The position numbers and the translations under genes were made by a program. From Pseudomonas juntendi (GTDB lineage Bacteria; Pseudomonadota; Gammaproteobacteria; Pseudomonadales; Pseudomonadaceae), in assembly GCF_009932375.1 (NCBI RefSeq), contig NZ_BLJG01000067.1, positions 26,473 to 90,472 of the forward strand: 64,000 nucleotides of DNA. Direction: 5' to 3'. The notes under the pieces were generated by a model. It saw nothing but the letters and a program-made list of their open reading frames with translations. It had not been told where the DNA came from and did no database searches. Position 1 is the stretch's first letter. Every line of letters starts with the position of its first letter. Shown here piece by piece: positions 42,950-50,819 of this stretch.

Positions 42950-43281
42950 TGATGCTGTAGGCGATCAAGAAACCCGCTGTGGTGAGCGGCAAGGTTCTGT
43001 CGGTGCAATCGCTGAGTGATGACGGTTCGATCGATGCCTTCGGCAAGCCCTCGACTTGTTGTCTGGAATATTGACCTACCACCGCTGGTAATCCGTGGTG
43101 TCAGCACGCAGAGCAACGCATAGGGGAGAGCCTCGTAAAGATCGTGAGGCGGGACTGTATGTGCCACGTTTCCCTATCGACTGAGCCTAGGTCGCTCTTC
43201 AAGGATTACGGCGAGGAGCATCCGCACGGAGGGCTGAAATGCTGTTCACCTCAGGAGTTCAAGCGTCTGGCTGGCGGGTGA
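42950..43281 (+). pseudogene. IS3-type transposase remnant, 3' part
   Basis: One frame reads LSDDGS (second catalytic Asp region, SDNGS in intact copies), a TGA stop inside, then GESLVKIVRRDCMCHV and FKDYGEEHPHGGLKCCSPQEFKRLAGG with a TGA at 43279-43281. This corresponds to AESFVKTxKRDY... YNEQHPHSALKYRSPREFRRL of IS3-family OrfB. The catalytic pattern is interrupted by the stop, and the upstream half lies at 41402-41740, so the element is dead. Confidence 0.7.
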
Positions 43282-43389
43282 CCTGGCGGGGAAAGGGTGT
43301 TCGGTTTGGTTGGGGTAGGTCAGTGTTGTGGCCGGTTAGTTTTTTTAAACGGTGCTTGCAGATCCTCTGAGCCACAGAGGAGCCTGCTC

Positions 43390-43623
43390 ATGCGAATCAT
43401 CCGATTGAAAGAAGTCATCGACTCGACCGGTCTTGCTCGGTCGACCATCTACAAGTACATCGGGGAAGGCGCCTTCCCGAAACCGGTCTCGCTGGGCGAT
43501 CGCTGCGTCGGCTGGGTCGACAGTGAAGTGCACGACTGGATCCTGGCAAGGATTGAGGAGCGCGACCTTGCAGAGGGTGGCGCTGCGCTACGTTCAGTCG
43601 GCCACCTGAATGTGGCCAGCTAG
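43390..43623 (+). CDS. AlpA-family excisionase/regulator
   Basis: A 77-residue AlpA-type protein. The helix-turn-helix is IDSTGLARSTIYKYIGEGAFPKPVSLGDRCVGWVDSEVHDWI, the hallmark of these phage- and island-encoded regulators, which activate integrase genes or act as excisionases. The ATG at 43390 begins MRIIRLKEVI. No integrase lies nearby. Confidence 0.85.
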   Translation: MRIIRLKEVIDSTGLARSTIYKYIGEGAFPKPVSLGDRCVGWVDSEVHDWILARIEERDLAEGGAALRSVGHLNVAS

Positions 43624-43630
43624 CAATGAC

Positions 43631-43672
43631 CATAAGCGCCATGACTGGCTTCGGCTGGTCATGGCGCTTATG
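43631..43672. repeat. 42-base perfect-stem hairpin with CUUCGG tip
   Basis: A perfect 15-bp stem (CATAAGCGCCATGAC, 43631-43645, with 43658-43672) is capped by a further short helix ending in C(TTCG)G, a very stable tetraloop. It lies 7 bases behind the alpA stop. No U-run follows, so it may be either a terminator or a single-strand DNA structure. Confidence 0.7.
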
Positions 43673-43731
43673 CCGTCTGGGAAAAATCGTTCTCAGCTAA
43701 CTCTCCCAAGATGCGCCACGGCGAATCTGAC

Positions 43732-43771
43732 GGTTGGCTCGGCAATGTTGCTCCCCATTGCCGAGCCAACC
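43732..43771. repeat. 16-bp perfect-stem hairpin
   Basis: GGTTGGCTCGGCAATG (43732-43747) pairs exactly with 43756-43771 around the 8-base loop TTGCTCCC. Short outer pairing CTCCCA (43703-43708) with TGGGAG (43772-43777) may extend it. It lies between alpA and the replication-protein gene. Confidence 0.7.
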
Positions 43772-43920
43772 TGGGAGGGCTGCATGAGACTGGATCGGGA
43801 TCTAGTTATATAGCTAAAGACTATCAACATCCATCCAGTCAATAGGTCTGGGTGTGGATAGCAATACCAGTCCTATATCCCAGTAAGTGAGTAGGTCATA
43901 GGTTAAAAAACACACATTGC

Positions 43921-43951
43921 GTACCTGGTATGAGAAACCATCAACAGGTAC
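43921..43951 (+). repeat. Short inverted repeat before the YfjJ-like gene
   Basis: GTACCTG (43921-43927) and CAGGTAC (43945-43951) flank 17 bases immediately ahead of the ATG at 43958. It could be an operator or an mRNA hairpin over the ribosome-binding region. Confidence 0.4.
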
Positions 43952-43957
43952 ATACCC

Positions 43958-44968
43958 ATGACCAAACGAAGCGCCAACACCTATCCATCCCAGTCCGATA
44001 CCGCCATCCAGATTGAACGTCTCATCAACGCCATCAAACGTACCGATAGCCAAGCCTACCGAATCACCTACTCGAAGCAGGGAGATGAACTGGTCAGTGA
44101 TACCAGGCTGTCTAGGTACTTCAATGGTGTCGAACAGATGATCATGCTGTTCGAAGGCGATGTGGAGTATCAGTACAGCTGGCAGTTGAGCCTCTTTCAG
44201 CAAGCCTGCCAGATCATCGGGGTTGAACTCAGCCCATGTGGCATTACCTGCCTGAGCGAGGATGAAACTCGCTACCTGAGCACCAGCGAGACACTGAACG
44301 AGCTAACCCAATGCATCCGTAGCCTCTTTACCCAGAAGGAGTTCAAGCAGCGTGAGCATCATGATCAGCGCTACCAGGCCATTCAGCAGGAGACTGAGAT
44401 CACTCGCTACGTGGATGCTGTGCTTGATCGTTACGCCCGTGCCTGCGTGGTCAGGGTCGATCTGTATTACCGGAAAGAGGCTCAGGCCAGGTTGCGTGTG
44501 GAGCGTGTGTTCGATGATCTGAGGCGGTTGATTAAGGGGCGTGAACGCAACCCGATTTTCGATCATGAGACCGGCTACATCTGCAGTGTTGAGCAGGGTG
44601 AGGATCGTGGCTACCACATCCATGCGGCCTTTTTCTTCAACGGCTCAGAGGTGGGTGCGGACATCTACAGGGCGCAGCAGATTGGCGAGCTGTGGGAGCG
44701 CATCACTCTTGGTCAGGGCTGCTACCACAACTGCAACCGTGAGAAGGCAAAGCACCGGGACCGCCTAGGGATTGGGATGATCCAGCGGCGTGACCCAATC
44801 GCGCGGGGGAATGTGCATTACGCCATGCGCTATCTGGTCAAGAATGACCAGCACCTGCGGCTCAAGCCTGTGGGGGCTCGCTGCTTGCGCAAAGGTCAGG
44901 TCGGAAGAGGAACTAGGGGGGGGCTGGTCCATCCCGCAGTAGTGCGATTTATCTCCAGTCCGGGCTAA
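43958..44968 (+). CDS. YfjJ/YagK (inovirus Gp2-like) replication protein
   Basis: A 336-residue protein of the inovirus-type Gp2 / YfjJ C-terminal family, found in filamentous phages and cryptic islands such as CP4-57, where yfjJ lies close to alpA. The HxH of an HUH-like endonuclease is in YHIHAAFFFNGSE (residues about 218-226), with a conserved ARGNVHYAMRYLVKNDQHLRL segment behind it. The end (QVGRGTRGGLVH) follows a run of eight G's (44916-44923), so a frameshift in the last residues is possible. It probably belonged to a satellite element; activity is unproven. Confidence 0.75.
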   Translation: MTKRSANTYPSQSDTAIQIERLINAIKRTDSQAYRITYSKQGDELVSDTRLSRYFNGVEQMIMLFEGDVEYQYSWQLSLFQQACQIIGVELSPCGITCLSEDETRYLSTSETLNELTQCIRSLFTQKEFKQREHHDQRYQAIQQETEITRYVDAVLDRYARACVVRVDLYYRKEAQARLRVERVFDDLRRLIKGRERNPIFDHETGYICSVEQGEDRGYHIHAAFFFNGSEVGADIYRAQQIGELWERITLGQGCYHNCNREKAKHRDRLGIGMIQRRDPIARGNVHYAMRYLVKNDQHLRLKPVGARCLRKGQVGRGTRGGLVHPAVVRFISSPG

Positions 44969-45080
44969 TGCCTGCAACGACCGTTGCGTAAGCCAGTAAT
45001 TGGCGCTGGTTTGAGCTGTGCAGTTTGGTTATCATCATTTTTAGTATGACCAGCCAGGCTAAACGGAACAACCCTCGCAC

Positions 45081-45977
45081 ATGCCCAATATCGCACCTAA
45101 AGATGCCTCGCCAAACCAGCGTGAGCGGCTGTGGCAGATCGACTTTCTGGCGCGTTTTCGTGGTCAGGTGACCCGTCAAGATCTTGTGCAGCGCTTTGCT
45201 ATCGCACTGTCTAATGCTACCCGTGACTTCGCTCTCTATCGCCAGCTGGCACCGGACAACCTCGATTATGACCATCGCGAGAAGGTTTACCGACGTGCTC
45301 CGGTGTTCCAGCCGCTTTTCGCCTATGACCGTGAACACACCCTGCAGGCCCTCAGCTTGGGGCAGGGCGTGGGGTTGGAGGCTTGTGCGCAGCCGATTGT
45401 GGTTGATGTTGCGCCCACGCTAAATTAGCCGGACCTGGAAACCCTGGCCTCAGTGTCTCGCGCTATTTACGCCGGCAAGGGCTTGGCGATTCGCTATGTC
45501 TCGGTCAGTAGCGGTGAGTCCAGCAGAGAAATCGTGCCGCATAGTCTGGTTAACACAGGCCTGCGCTGGCATGTCCGTGCCTACTGCAGAACGCGCGCAC
45601 AGTTTCGCGACTTCGTATTAACCCGTATCACCCAGGTCCAGGAGCTGGATGGCGATGTAGAAACCGCAGCCGAGTCTTGGGAGCGGGATAAAGAGTGGAA
45701 TCATGAGGTTGTGCTGGAGCTGATTCCCCATCCCAATGCTCCGCATATCCGCGCCATCGAGCTGGACTATGGGCTGACGCCTGGGCAAACCATTCGAGTG
45801 CAGGTGCGGGCCGCTACAGCGGGTTATCTGCTGCGGCGTTGGGGAGTGGATTGCAGCGTGAGTGCCGGCTTAAACCCGGGCGAGTATCAACTGGCTCTGC
45901 GCGAGCCCAAGAGCGTTGCGCTGCAGGCCAACCTCTCCATTGCTCCAGGATTTACCTCAGAGACCGACTGTCGATGA
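45081..45977 (+). pseudogene. brxR: BREX regulator BrxR (HTH-WYL), interrupted by in-frame TAG
   Basis: A single reading frame of 299 codons from ATG 45081 to TGA 45977 encodes a winged-helix N-terminus (QRERLWQIDFLARFRGQVTRQDLVQRF) and a WYL domain (LAIRYVSVSSGESSREIVPHSLVNTGLRWHVRAYC). It is broken by TAG at 45426-45428 (VAPTLN-stop-PDLETLA). CAG to TAG is the simplest change. The pieces could only be re-joined by read-through; the second could start at GTG 45453. BrxR represses BREX transcription in characterised systems, so loss could raise expression. Its stop overlaps brxA by four bases (ATGA). Confidence 0.8.
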
Positions 45978-46753
45978 CCAGTAACGCTACACAGCAGAAA
46001 TTTGGCTTCAAGTTTGGCCGCAATGGTGCGCATGCCGCGCGCACCATGATGCTGGCTGAGCTCACCGAGTTGTTCCAAGGCCGCGAAGCTGAGGCGAGTA
46101 CGGCGCAATATCAGGAAGATATCGAACTCTTCAACGTACTGCATAAACCGACAGAAAAGGCCCGTAAGCTGACCTGGCGTCACCTGGTTGATCTGTTCGC
46201 GATGGACAAAAACGTCGTGCTATTCCGAGCCTTTCGCCGCCTGTGGGAGAGTGATGCGAGCGCACGCGCCTTGCTGGCTTGCCAAATAGCCTTGGCTCGG
46301 GACCCACTGCTTAGGCTGTCGCAAGAAAAGGTTTTGTCGCTTGTGCTTGGGCAGTTGTTGCTGCGCGAGGAAATGGAACAGGCCTTTGAGGAACAGTTCC
46401 CCGACCGCTATAGCCCGGCAACACTCAGGTCTTTGGCGCAGAACGTCAACGGCACATGGACCGATGCCGGCTACTTGCAAGGCCGAAGCAAAAAACGTCG
46501 TACCGAGCCTGACATCCGCCCGGTGAACGTCGCCTTTGCGCTGTTTATGGGCTACCTGCAAGGTGCAACAGGTAACCGCCTGTTCAATACCGAGTGGACC
46601 AAATTACTCGGCTGCCGTCAGGAGCGCCTGCTGGAGCTGGCTCGTCAGGCCAGTCACAGCGGCCTGCTGAATTTCAAACATTCCAGCGAAGTTGTGGAAG
46701 TCACCTTCCCCGACTACCTGACCAAGGAAGAGGAGGGCTGGCTGCATGAGTAA
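45974..46753 (+). CDS. brxA: BREX protein BrxA (DUF1819)
   Basis: A 259-residue protein of the DUF1819 family, the first core gene of type I BREX. Conserved parts are ARTMMLAELTELF, the ARKLTWRHLVDLFAMDKNVVLFRAFRRLW segment, and the C-terminal winged-helix-like FNTEWTKLLGCRQERLLELARQAS. It binds DNA in related systems. Start overlaps the brxR stop, and it ends eight bases inside brxB. Confidence 0.9.
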   Translation: MTSNATQQKFGFKFGRNGAHAARTMMLAELTELFQGREAEASTAQYQEDIELFNVLHKPTEKARKLTWRHLVDLFAMDKNVVLFRAFRRLWESDASARALLACQIALARDPLLRLSQEKVLSLVLGQLLLREEMEQAFEEQFPDRYSPATLRSLAQNVNGTWTDAGYLQGRSKKRRTEPDIRPVNVAFALFMGYLQGATGNRLFNTEWTKLLGCRQERLLELARQASHSGLLNFKHSSEVVEVTFPDYLTKEEEGWLHE

Positions 46754-47291
46754 CCGCCTGAACCGTTTGCTGAAAAGCTACAGCAACCACATCAGCCTGC
46801 CGTGGATCAGCGGCTTGGCCAATGAGCAGCGGGTGCTCTTTGCCGTCTACCACAAGGAAGATGAGCTCAAGCTACGTGCCCGCATCGAAGAGTTTCGGCT
46901 GGCTACTGAAAGTGCCGGCCACCCCTGGTTGGAGCTGGATATTACGCGCCTGTTTCCAGAGTGGATGGCGCAGCAAAAATACCGCGAAGATTATTTCGAG
47001 GACCCCGACTCGCTCACCTCGAAGTACAAAACCTTTGCCCGCCAGTCCGTAGTGGCGCTGGCAGAACGAATCCAGAACCAGGCCGACAGCAACACTCTGG
47101 TCGCCCTGGTTGGCTGCGGCACCCTGTTCGGGTTCGCCTCGGTTTCCGATTTCGTCAAGCAACTGGCCGAGCATGTGCCGGGGCGCTTGTTGGTGCTCTT
47201 CCCCGGCGAGTACGTCAACAACACCTACCGCCTGCTGGATGCCCGCGATGGCTGGGGCTATCAGGCCACCGCCATTACGGCAGACAACTGA
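46746..47291 (+). CDS. brxB: BREX protein BrxB (DUF1788)
   Basis: A 181-residue DUF1788 family protein with a P-loop-like fold but no clear Walker motif. It begins NRLNRLLKSYSNHISLPW and ends with LLVLFPGEYVNNTYRLLDARDGWGYQA, typical of BrxB. It is essential for BREX defence in tested systems; mechanism not established. Overlaps brxA. Confidence 0.92.
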   Translation: MSNRLNRLLKSYSNHISLPWISGLANEQRVLFAVYHKEDELKLRARIEEFRLATESAGHPWLELDITRLFPEWMAQQKYREDYFEDPDSLTSKYKTFARQSVVALAERIQNQADSNTLVALVGCGTLFGFASVSDFVKQLAEHVPGRLLVLFPGEYVNNTYRLLDARDGWGYQATAITADN

Positions 47292-47354
47292 ATACCGGCA
47301 CACATTGCCGTTTTGAATTGAATAGCGCCAATGCGCACAGGGAGTACGCCCAGG

Positions 47355-50300
47355 ATGTTGAACCGCGAGATTTACGACCTAGACCCGCAACAGAACCGGC
47401 TGGAAAACAACGGCGTTGCCGAGGTCAAAGACGACCAGTCCCAGCAGGCCCTGAAAACCCTGCGCTACGAACTGCAGACCTTTGTTTGTGACGGCGAATA
47501 CCAGGCGGGCCTCGATAAAATCCTCTCCGCCTATCTGCGCAACCTGGGTGACGGGCATGAACAGCCCGGCGTGTGGATCTCTGGTTTCTTCGGTTCGGGT
47601 AAATCGCACCTGGCCAAAATGCTTCGCGCTCTTTGGACCAACCAGGAGTTCAGTGATGGCGTAGCTGCTCGCGACATTGCCGATCTGCCCCAGGAGATCA
47701 AGGACCATTTCAAAGAACTCAGCATCCAGGCCAAGCGCCACGGTGGCCTCCACGCCGCCTCGGGCACTTTAGGTGCTGGTGCCAACAACAATGTGCGTCT
47801 GGCCCTGCTGAACATTGTGTTCAAGTCCGCAGGCCTGCCGGAACAGTACCACCAGGCGCGCTTTGTGCTGTGGCTGCATAAGCAGGGCATTTTCGATCAG
47901 GTTAAAGCCCACGTTGAAGCAGCAGGCGACAACTGGGATGACGAGCTGGAAGACCTCTACGTTTCCAGCAGCATTTCACGTGCCTTGCTGGCTATCGACA
48001 GCACCCTCGGCGATGACGTCAAACAAGTGCGCCAGCTGCTGCGCGAGCAGTACCCCAATGTGCAGGATGTGACCAACCAGCAGATGGTCGACGCCATCTA
48101 TGACGCCCTAGTGAAGGACGGCCAGTTCCCGCTGACACTGGTGGTGCTCGATGAGGTGCAGCAGTACGTCGGCTCGGACCCAGAAAAAGCTCACCAGGTG
48201 CAGGAGGTGGTCGAAACCTGCTGCAAGAGCTCCAAGTTCAAGAGCAAGATGTTGTTCGTGTCCACCGGACAGAGCGCACTGTCAGGCATGGCTAACCTGC
48301 AGCGTCTGCTCGGCCGTTTCCAGATTCCTGTGCAGCTGTCCGATACCGATGTTGAATCGGTGATTCGCAAGGTCATCCTGCGCAAGAAAGCCTCGGCCCG
48401 CCCGCAGCTGGAGCAGGTGATGAACGCTCACTTGGGCGAAATCTCCCGTCAGCTTCGCGGAACCAAGATCGAACACCATCGCGACGACGAAAAGGTCATG
48501 CTGGCCGACTATCCGCTGCTGCCAGTGCGCCGGCGCTTCTGGGAAAAGGTCCTGCGGATTGTTGATACCACCGGTACCGCCTCGCAGCTGCGTAACCAGC
48601 TCAAGGTCATCCACGAGGCCGCTCAGGCCACGGCTGATCAGCCCCTGGGCCATGTGGTCGCCGCTGATTTCATCTACAACCAGATCTCGGTCAACCTGTT
48701 ACAGACCGGGGTGATCTCCAAAGAAATCGCGGAAACCATTGGCCGCTTGTCAGCTGGAGATGCTGACGATCAACTCAAGTCACGCATCCTTTCCCTGGTA
48801 TTGCTAATTGGAAAATTGCCCACGGATCCGACCGCAGACTGTGGCGTGCGCGCCACTGCCGATATGCTCGGCGATCTGCTGATTGATGACCTCAATCAGG
48901 GCAAAGACGCCATCCGCACCCAGGTACCCAAACTGCTGCAAGAGCTGGCTGACGATGGCCTGGTCATGCCTATGCAAACCAGCACCGGCACCGAATACCG
49001 CCTGCAAACCCAGGAAAGCGCTCAGTGGTACGACACCCTGCGCCAGGAAGAGGCCGACCTGCGCGGTAACCTGCAGCGGGTAGAAAACATCCGCGTCGAT
49101 CTGCTGCACAAGGAGCTGCGCCGTCAGATCGCCCAGGTGCGCCTGACCCAAGGCAAATGCAATGAGCCGCGCCAAGTGTTGCCTTGCTTTGATGCGGAAC
49201 TACCGAAGGATGCCAACGAGAAAATCTATGCCTGGGTTCAGGATGGCTGGGCGATTGATGAAAAAAGCTTTATGACCGAGGCTCGCAGCCGCAACCCCAG
49301 CGAGCCGACCATCTTCATTTATGTACCAGCTCGTAACCGTTCCGAGCTGACTAACGCCATCGTTGCAGAACATGCGGCCCAGGCCACCCTGGACAAGCGC
49401 GGCATACCCAACACTGATGCCGGCAAAGATGCCCGCAGCGCCATGGAAACCCGCCACCGCGATGCCCAGAAGCAGGTGCAAGCCCTGCTGCGTGAAATCT
49501 TCGAGGGTGTACAGGTGCTGCAGGCCGGCGGTAACGAGGTAGACGGCAACAGCATCAGCGACCGCGTCGAAAGCGCCGCCAAGGCCTCACTGGTTCGCCT
49601 TTACCGCGAGTTTGACCAGGCCGACCACCCCGCCTGGGGCAAGGTCTACGAGCGTGCCAGCAAAGACGGTGGCCAGAACGCCCTCGAGCTACTTGGTTAT
49701 AGTGGTGATGCCGAACAGCATCCGGTCTGTGCCGCGATCAAACGCTTTATCGGTGTCTCGAAAAAGGGCAGTGAAATCCGCGAGCACTTCCTGGCCGCGC
49801 CCTATGGCTGGCCACAGGATGCCATTGACGGTGCGCTCTATGTGCTGCTTTCCAGCGGCATCCTGATCGCCACCGACAGCCGTAACAACCCGGTCAGTGC
49901 CAGTAGCCTTGATCGTAAGCAGATCACCCAGGCCAGCTTCCGTCCGGAAAGCATCACCATCCGCCCGGTGGACATGATCAAGATCCGTGGTGTGCTCAGC
50001 AGCAGTGGTATCGAGTGCCAGCCGGGGGAAGAGGCCAACAAATTGCCACTCCTAGCCGAGAAGGGGCGCGATCTGGCCAAGCGCGCCGGTGGTCCTGCGC
50101 CATTCCCGGCAGTGCCAGATACCAAGGTCTTTGACGAACTGGCCCGCCAATCCGGTAATGCCCAGCTCAAGCAGGTGCTGGATGAGCAGGACGCCATCAA
50201 GCAGGCCATCAAGGACTGGGCCGACACCGCAAAGCGTATTGACGCTCGCCGTGGTGACTGGACGCTGCTGACCAGTCTGCTAGACGCCAGCCGTGGCCTA

Positions 50301-50819
50301 GCCTTCCACGCGCCCATTCAGGCCGAAGCCGATGCGATTAGCCAGCAACGCTCGTTACTCGACGACCCTAACCCGGCCACCGCGCTGATCCAGCAACTGG
50401 TCAGCAAGCTGCGCGATGCGATCCAGTTCCATGTCCAGGCTTATTTGGATCGCCACGCGGAGTGCTTGGCTCAGCTGCAGTCAGATAGCCACTGGCAGCA
50501 ACTGAATGATCAGCAACAAAGCGCCATCCTGGAAAAGCGCAAACTGATGACCCTGGAGCAACCCACGCTGAACGATGCCGAGGCGATTATCGACAGCCTC
50601 AGCGAGGTCAGCCTGGAGCAGTGGACAGACCGCACCGAGTCTCTCGCCAGCAAGTTCGACAGCGCCCGCCTGGAAGCCGCCGAGCTGCTGCAACCCAAGC
50701 TGCAACGCATCAGCCTGCCGCGCAAAACCTTTGAAAGCGAAGCCGATGTGGATGCCTGGCTGACTGACGTCAAACAACAGATTCTCAGCAAACTTAACGA
50801 CGGACCGGTGACCTTCTGA
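47355..50819 (+). CDS. brxC: BREX ATPase BrxC (DUF499-type)
   Basis: A 1,154-residue P-loop ATPase. Walker A GFFGSGKS is at about residues 76-83 and the Walker B-like LTLVVLDEVQQYV near residue 260; long helical regions follow. BrxC is required for both BREX methylation and phage exclusion and probably organises the complex with BrxB and PglZ. The ATG at 47355 (MLNREIYDLDP) matches family starts; ATG 47331 would add eight residues. Stop overlaps pglX (TGATG). Confidence 0.93.
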   Translation: MLNREIYDLDPQQNRLENNGVAEVKDDQSQQALKTLRYELQTFVCDGEYQAGLDKILSAYLRNLGDGHEQPGVWISGFFGSGKSHLAKMLRALWTNQEFSDGVAARDIADLPQEIKDHFKELSIQAKRHGGLHAASGTLGAGANNNVRLALLNIVFKSAGLPEQYHQARFVLWLHKQGIFDQVKAHVEAAGDNWDDELEDLYVSSSISRALLAIDSTLGDDVKQVRQLLREQYPNVQDVTNQQMVDAIYDALVKDGQFPLTLVVLDEVQQYVGSDPEKAHQVQEVVETCCKSSKFKSKMLFVSTGQSALSGMANLQRLLGRFQIPVQLSDTDVESVIRKVILRKKASARPQLEQVMNAHLGEISRQLRGTKIEHHRDDEKVMLADYPLLPVRRRFWEKVLRIVDTTGTASQLRNQLKVIHEAAQATADQPLGHVVAADFIYNQISVNLLQTGVISKEIAETIGRLSAGDADDQLKSRILSLVLLIGKLPTDPTADCGVRATADMLGDLLIDDLNQGKDAIRTQVPKLLQELADDGLVMPMQTSTGTEYRLQTQESAQWYDTLRQEEADLRGNLQRVENIRVDLLHKELRRQIAQVRLTQGKCNEPRQVLPCFDAELPKDANEKIYAWVQDGWAIDEKSFMTEARSRNPSEPTIFIYVPARNRSELTNAIVAEHAAQATLDKRGIPNTDAGKDARSAMETRHRDAQKQVQALLREIFEGVQVLQAGGNEVDGNSISDRVESAAKASLVRLYREFDQADHPAWGKVYERASKDGGQNALELLGYSGDAEQHPVCAAIKRFIGVSKKGSEIREHFLAAPYGWPQDAIDGALYVLLSSGILIATDSRNNPVSASSLDRKQITQASFRPESITIRPVDMIKIRGVLSSSGIECQPGEEANKLPLLAEKGRDLAKRAGGPAPFPAVPDTKVFDELARQSGNAQLKQVLDEQDAIKQAIKDWADTAKRIDARRGDWTLLTSLLDASRGLAFHAPIQAEADAISQQRSLLDDPNPATALIQQLVSKLRDAIQFHVQAYLDRHAECLAQLQSDSHWQQLNDQQQSAILEKRKLMTLEQPTLNDAEAIIDSLSEVSLEQWTDRTESLASKFDSARLEAAELLQPKLQRISLPRKTFESEADVDAWLTDVKQQILSKLNDGPVTF

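Larger units (their letters stand above)
43624..43957. other. 334-base gap dominated by hairpins
   Basis: No gene supported. The gap holds the two long hairpins and the short inverted repeat listed separately, between alpA and a probable rolling-circle-type replication protein. Such an arrangement is compatible with a replication origin, but no nick site was recognised. Confidence 0.4.

Noticed and set aside
45453..45977. Independent WYL protein gene starting at GTG 45453
   Set aside because: It is in phase with the upstream HTH part and begins in mid-domain, so it is better explained as the second half of a broken brxR than as a separate gene.
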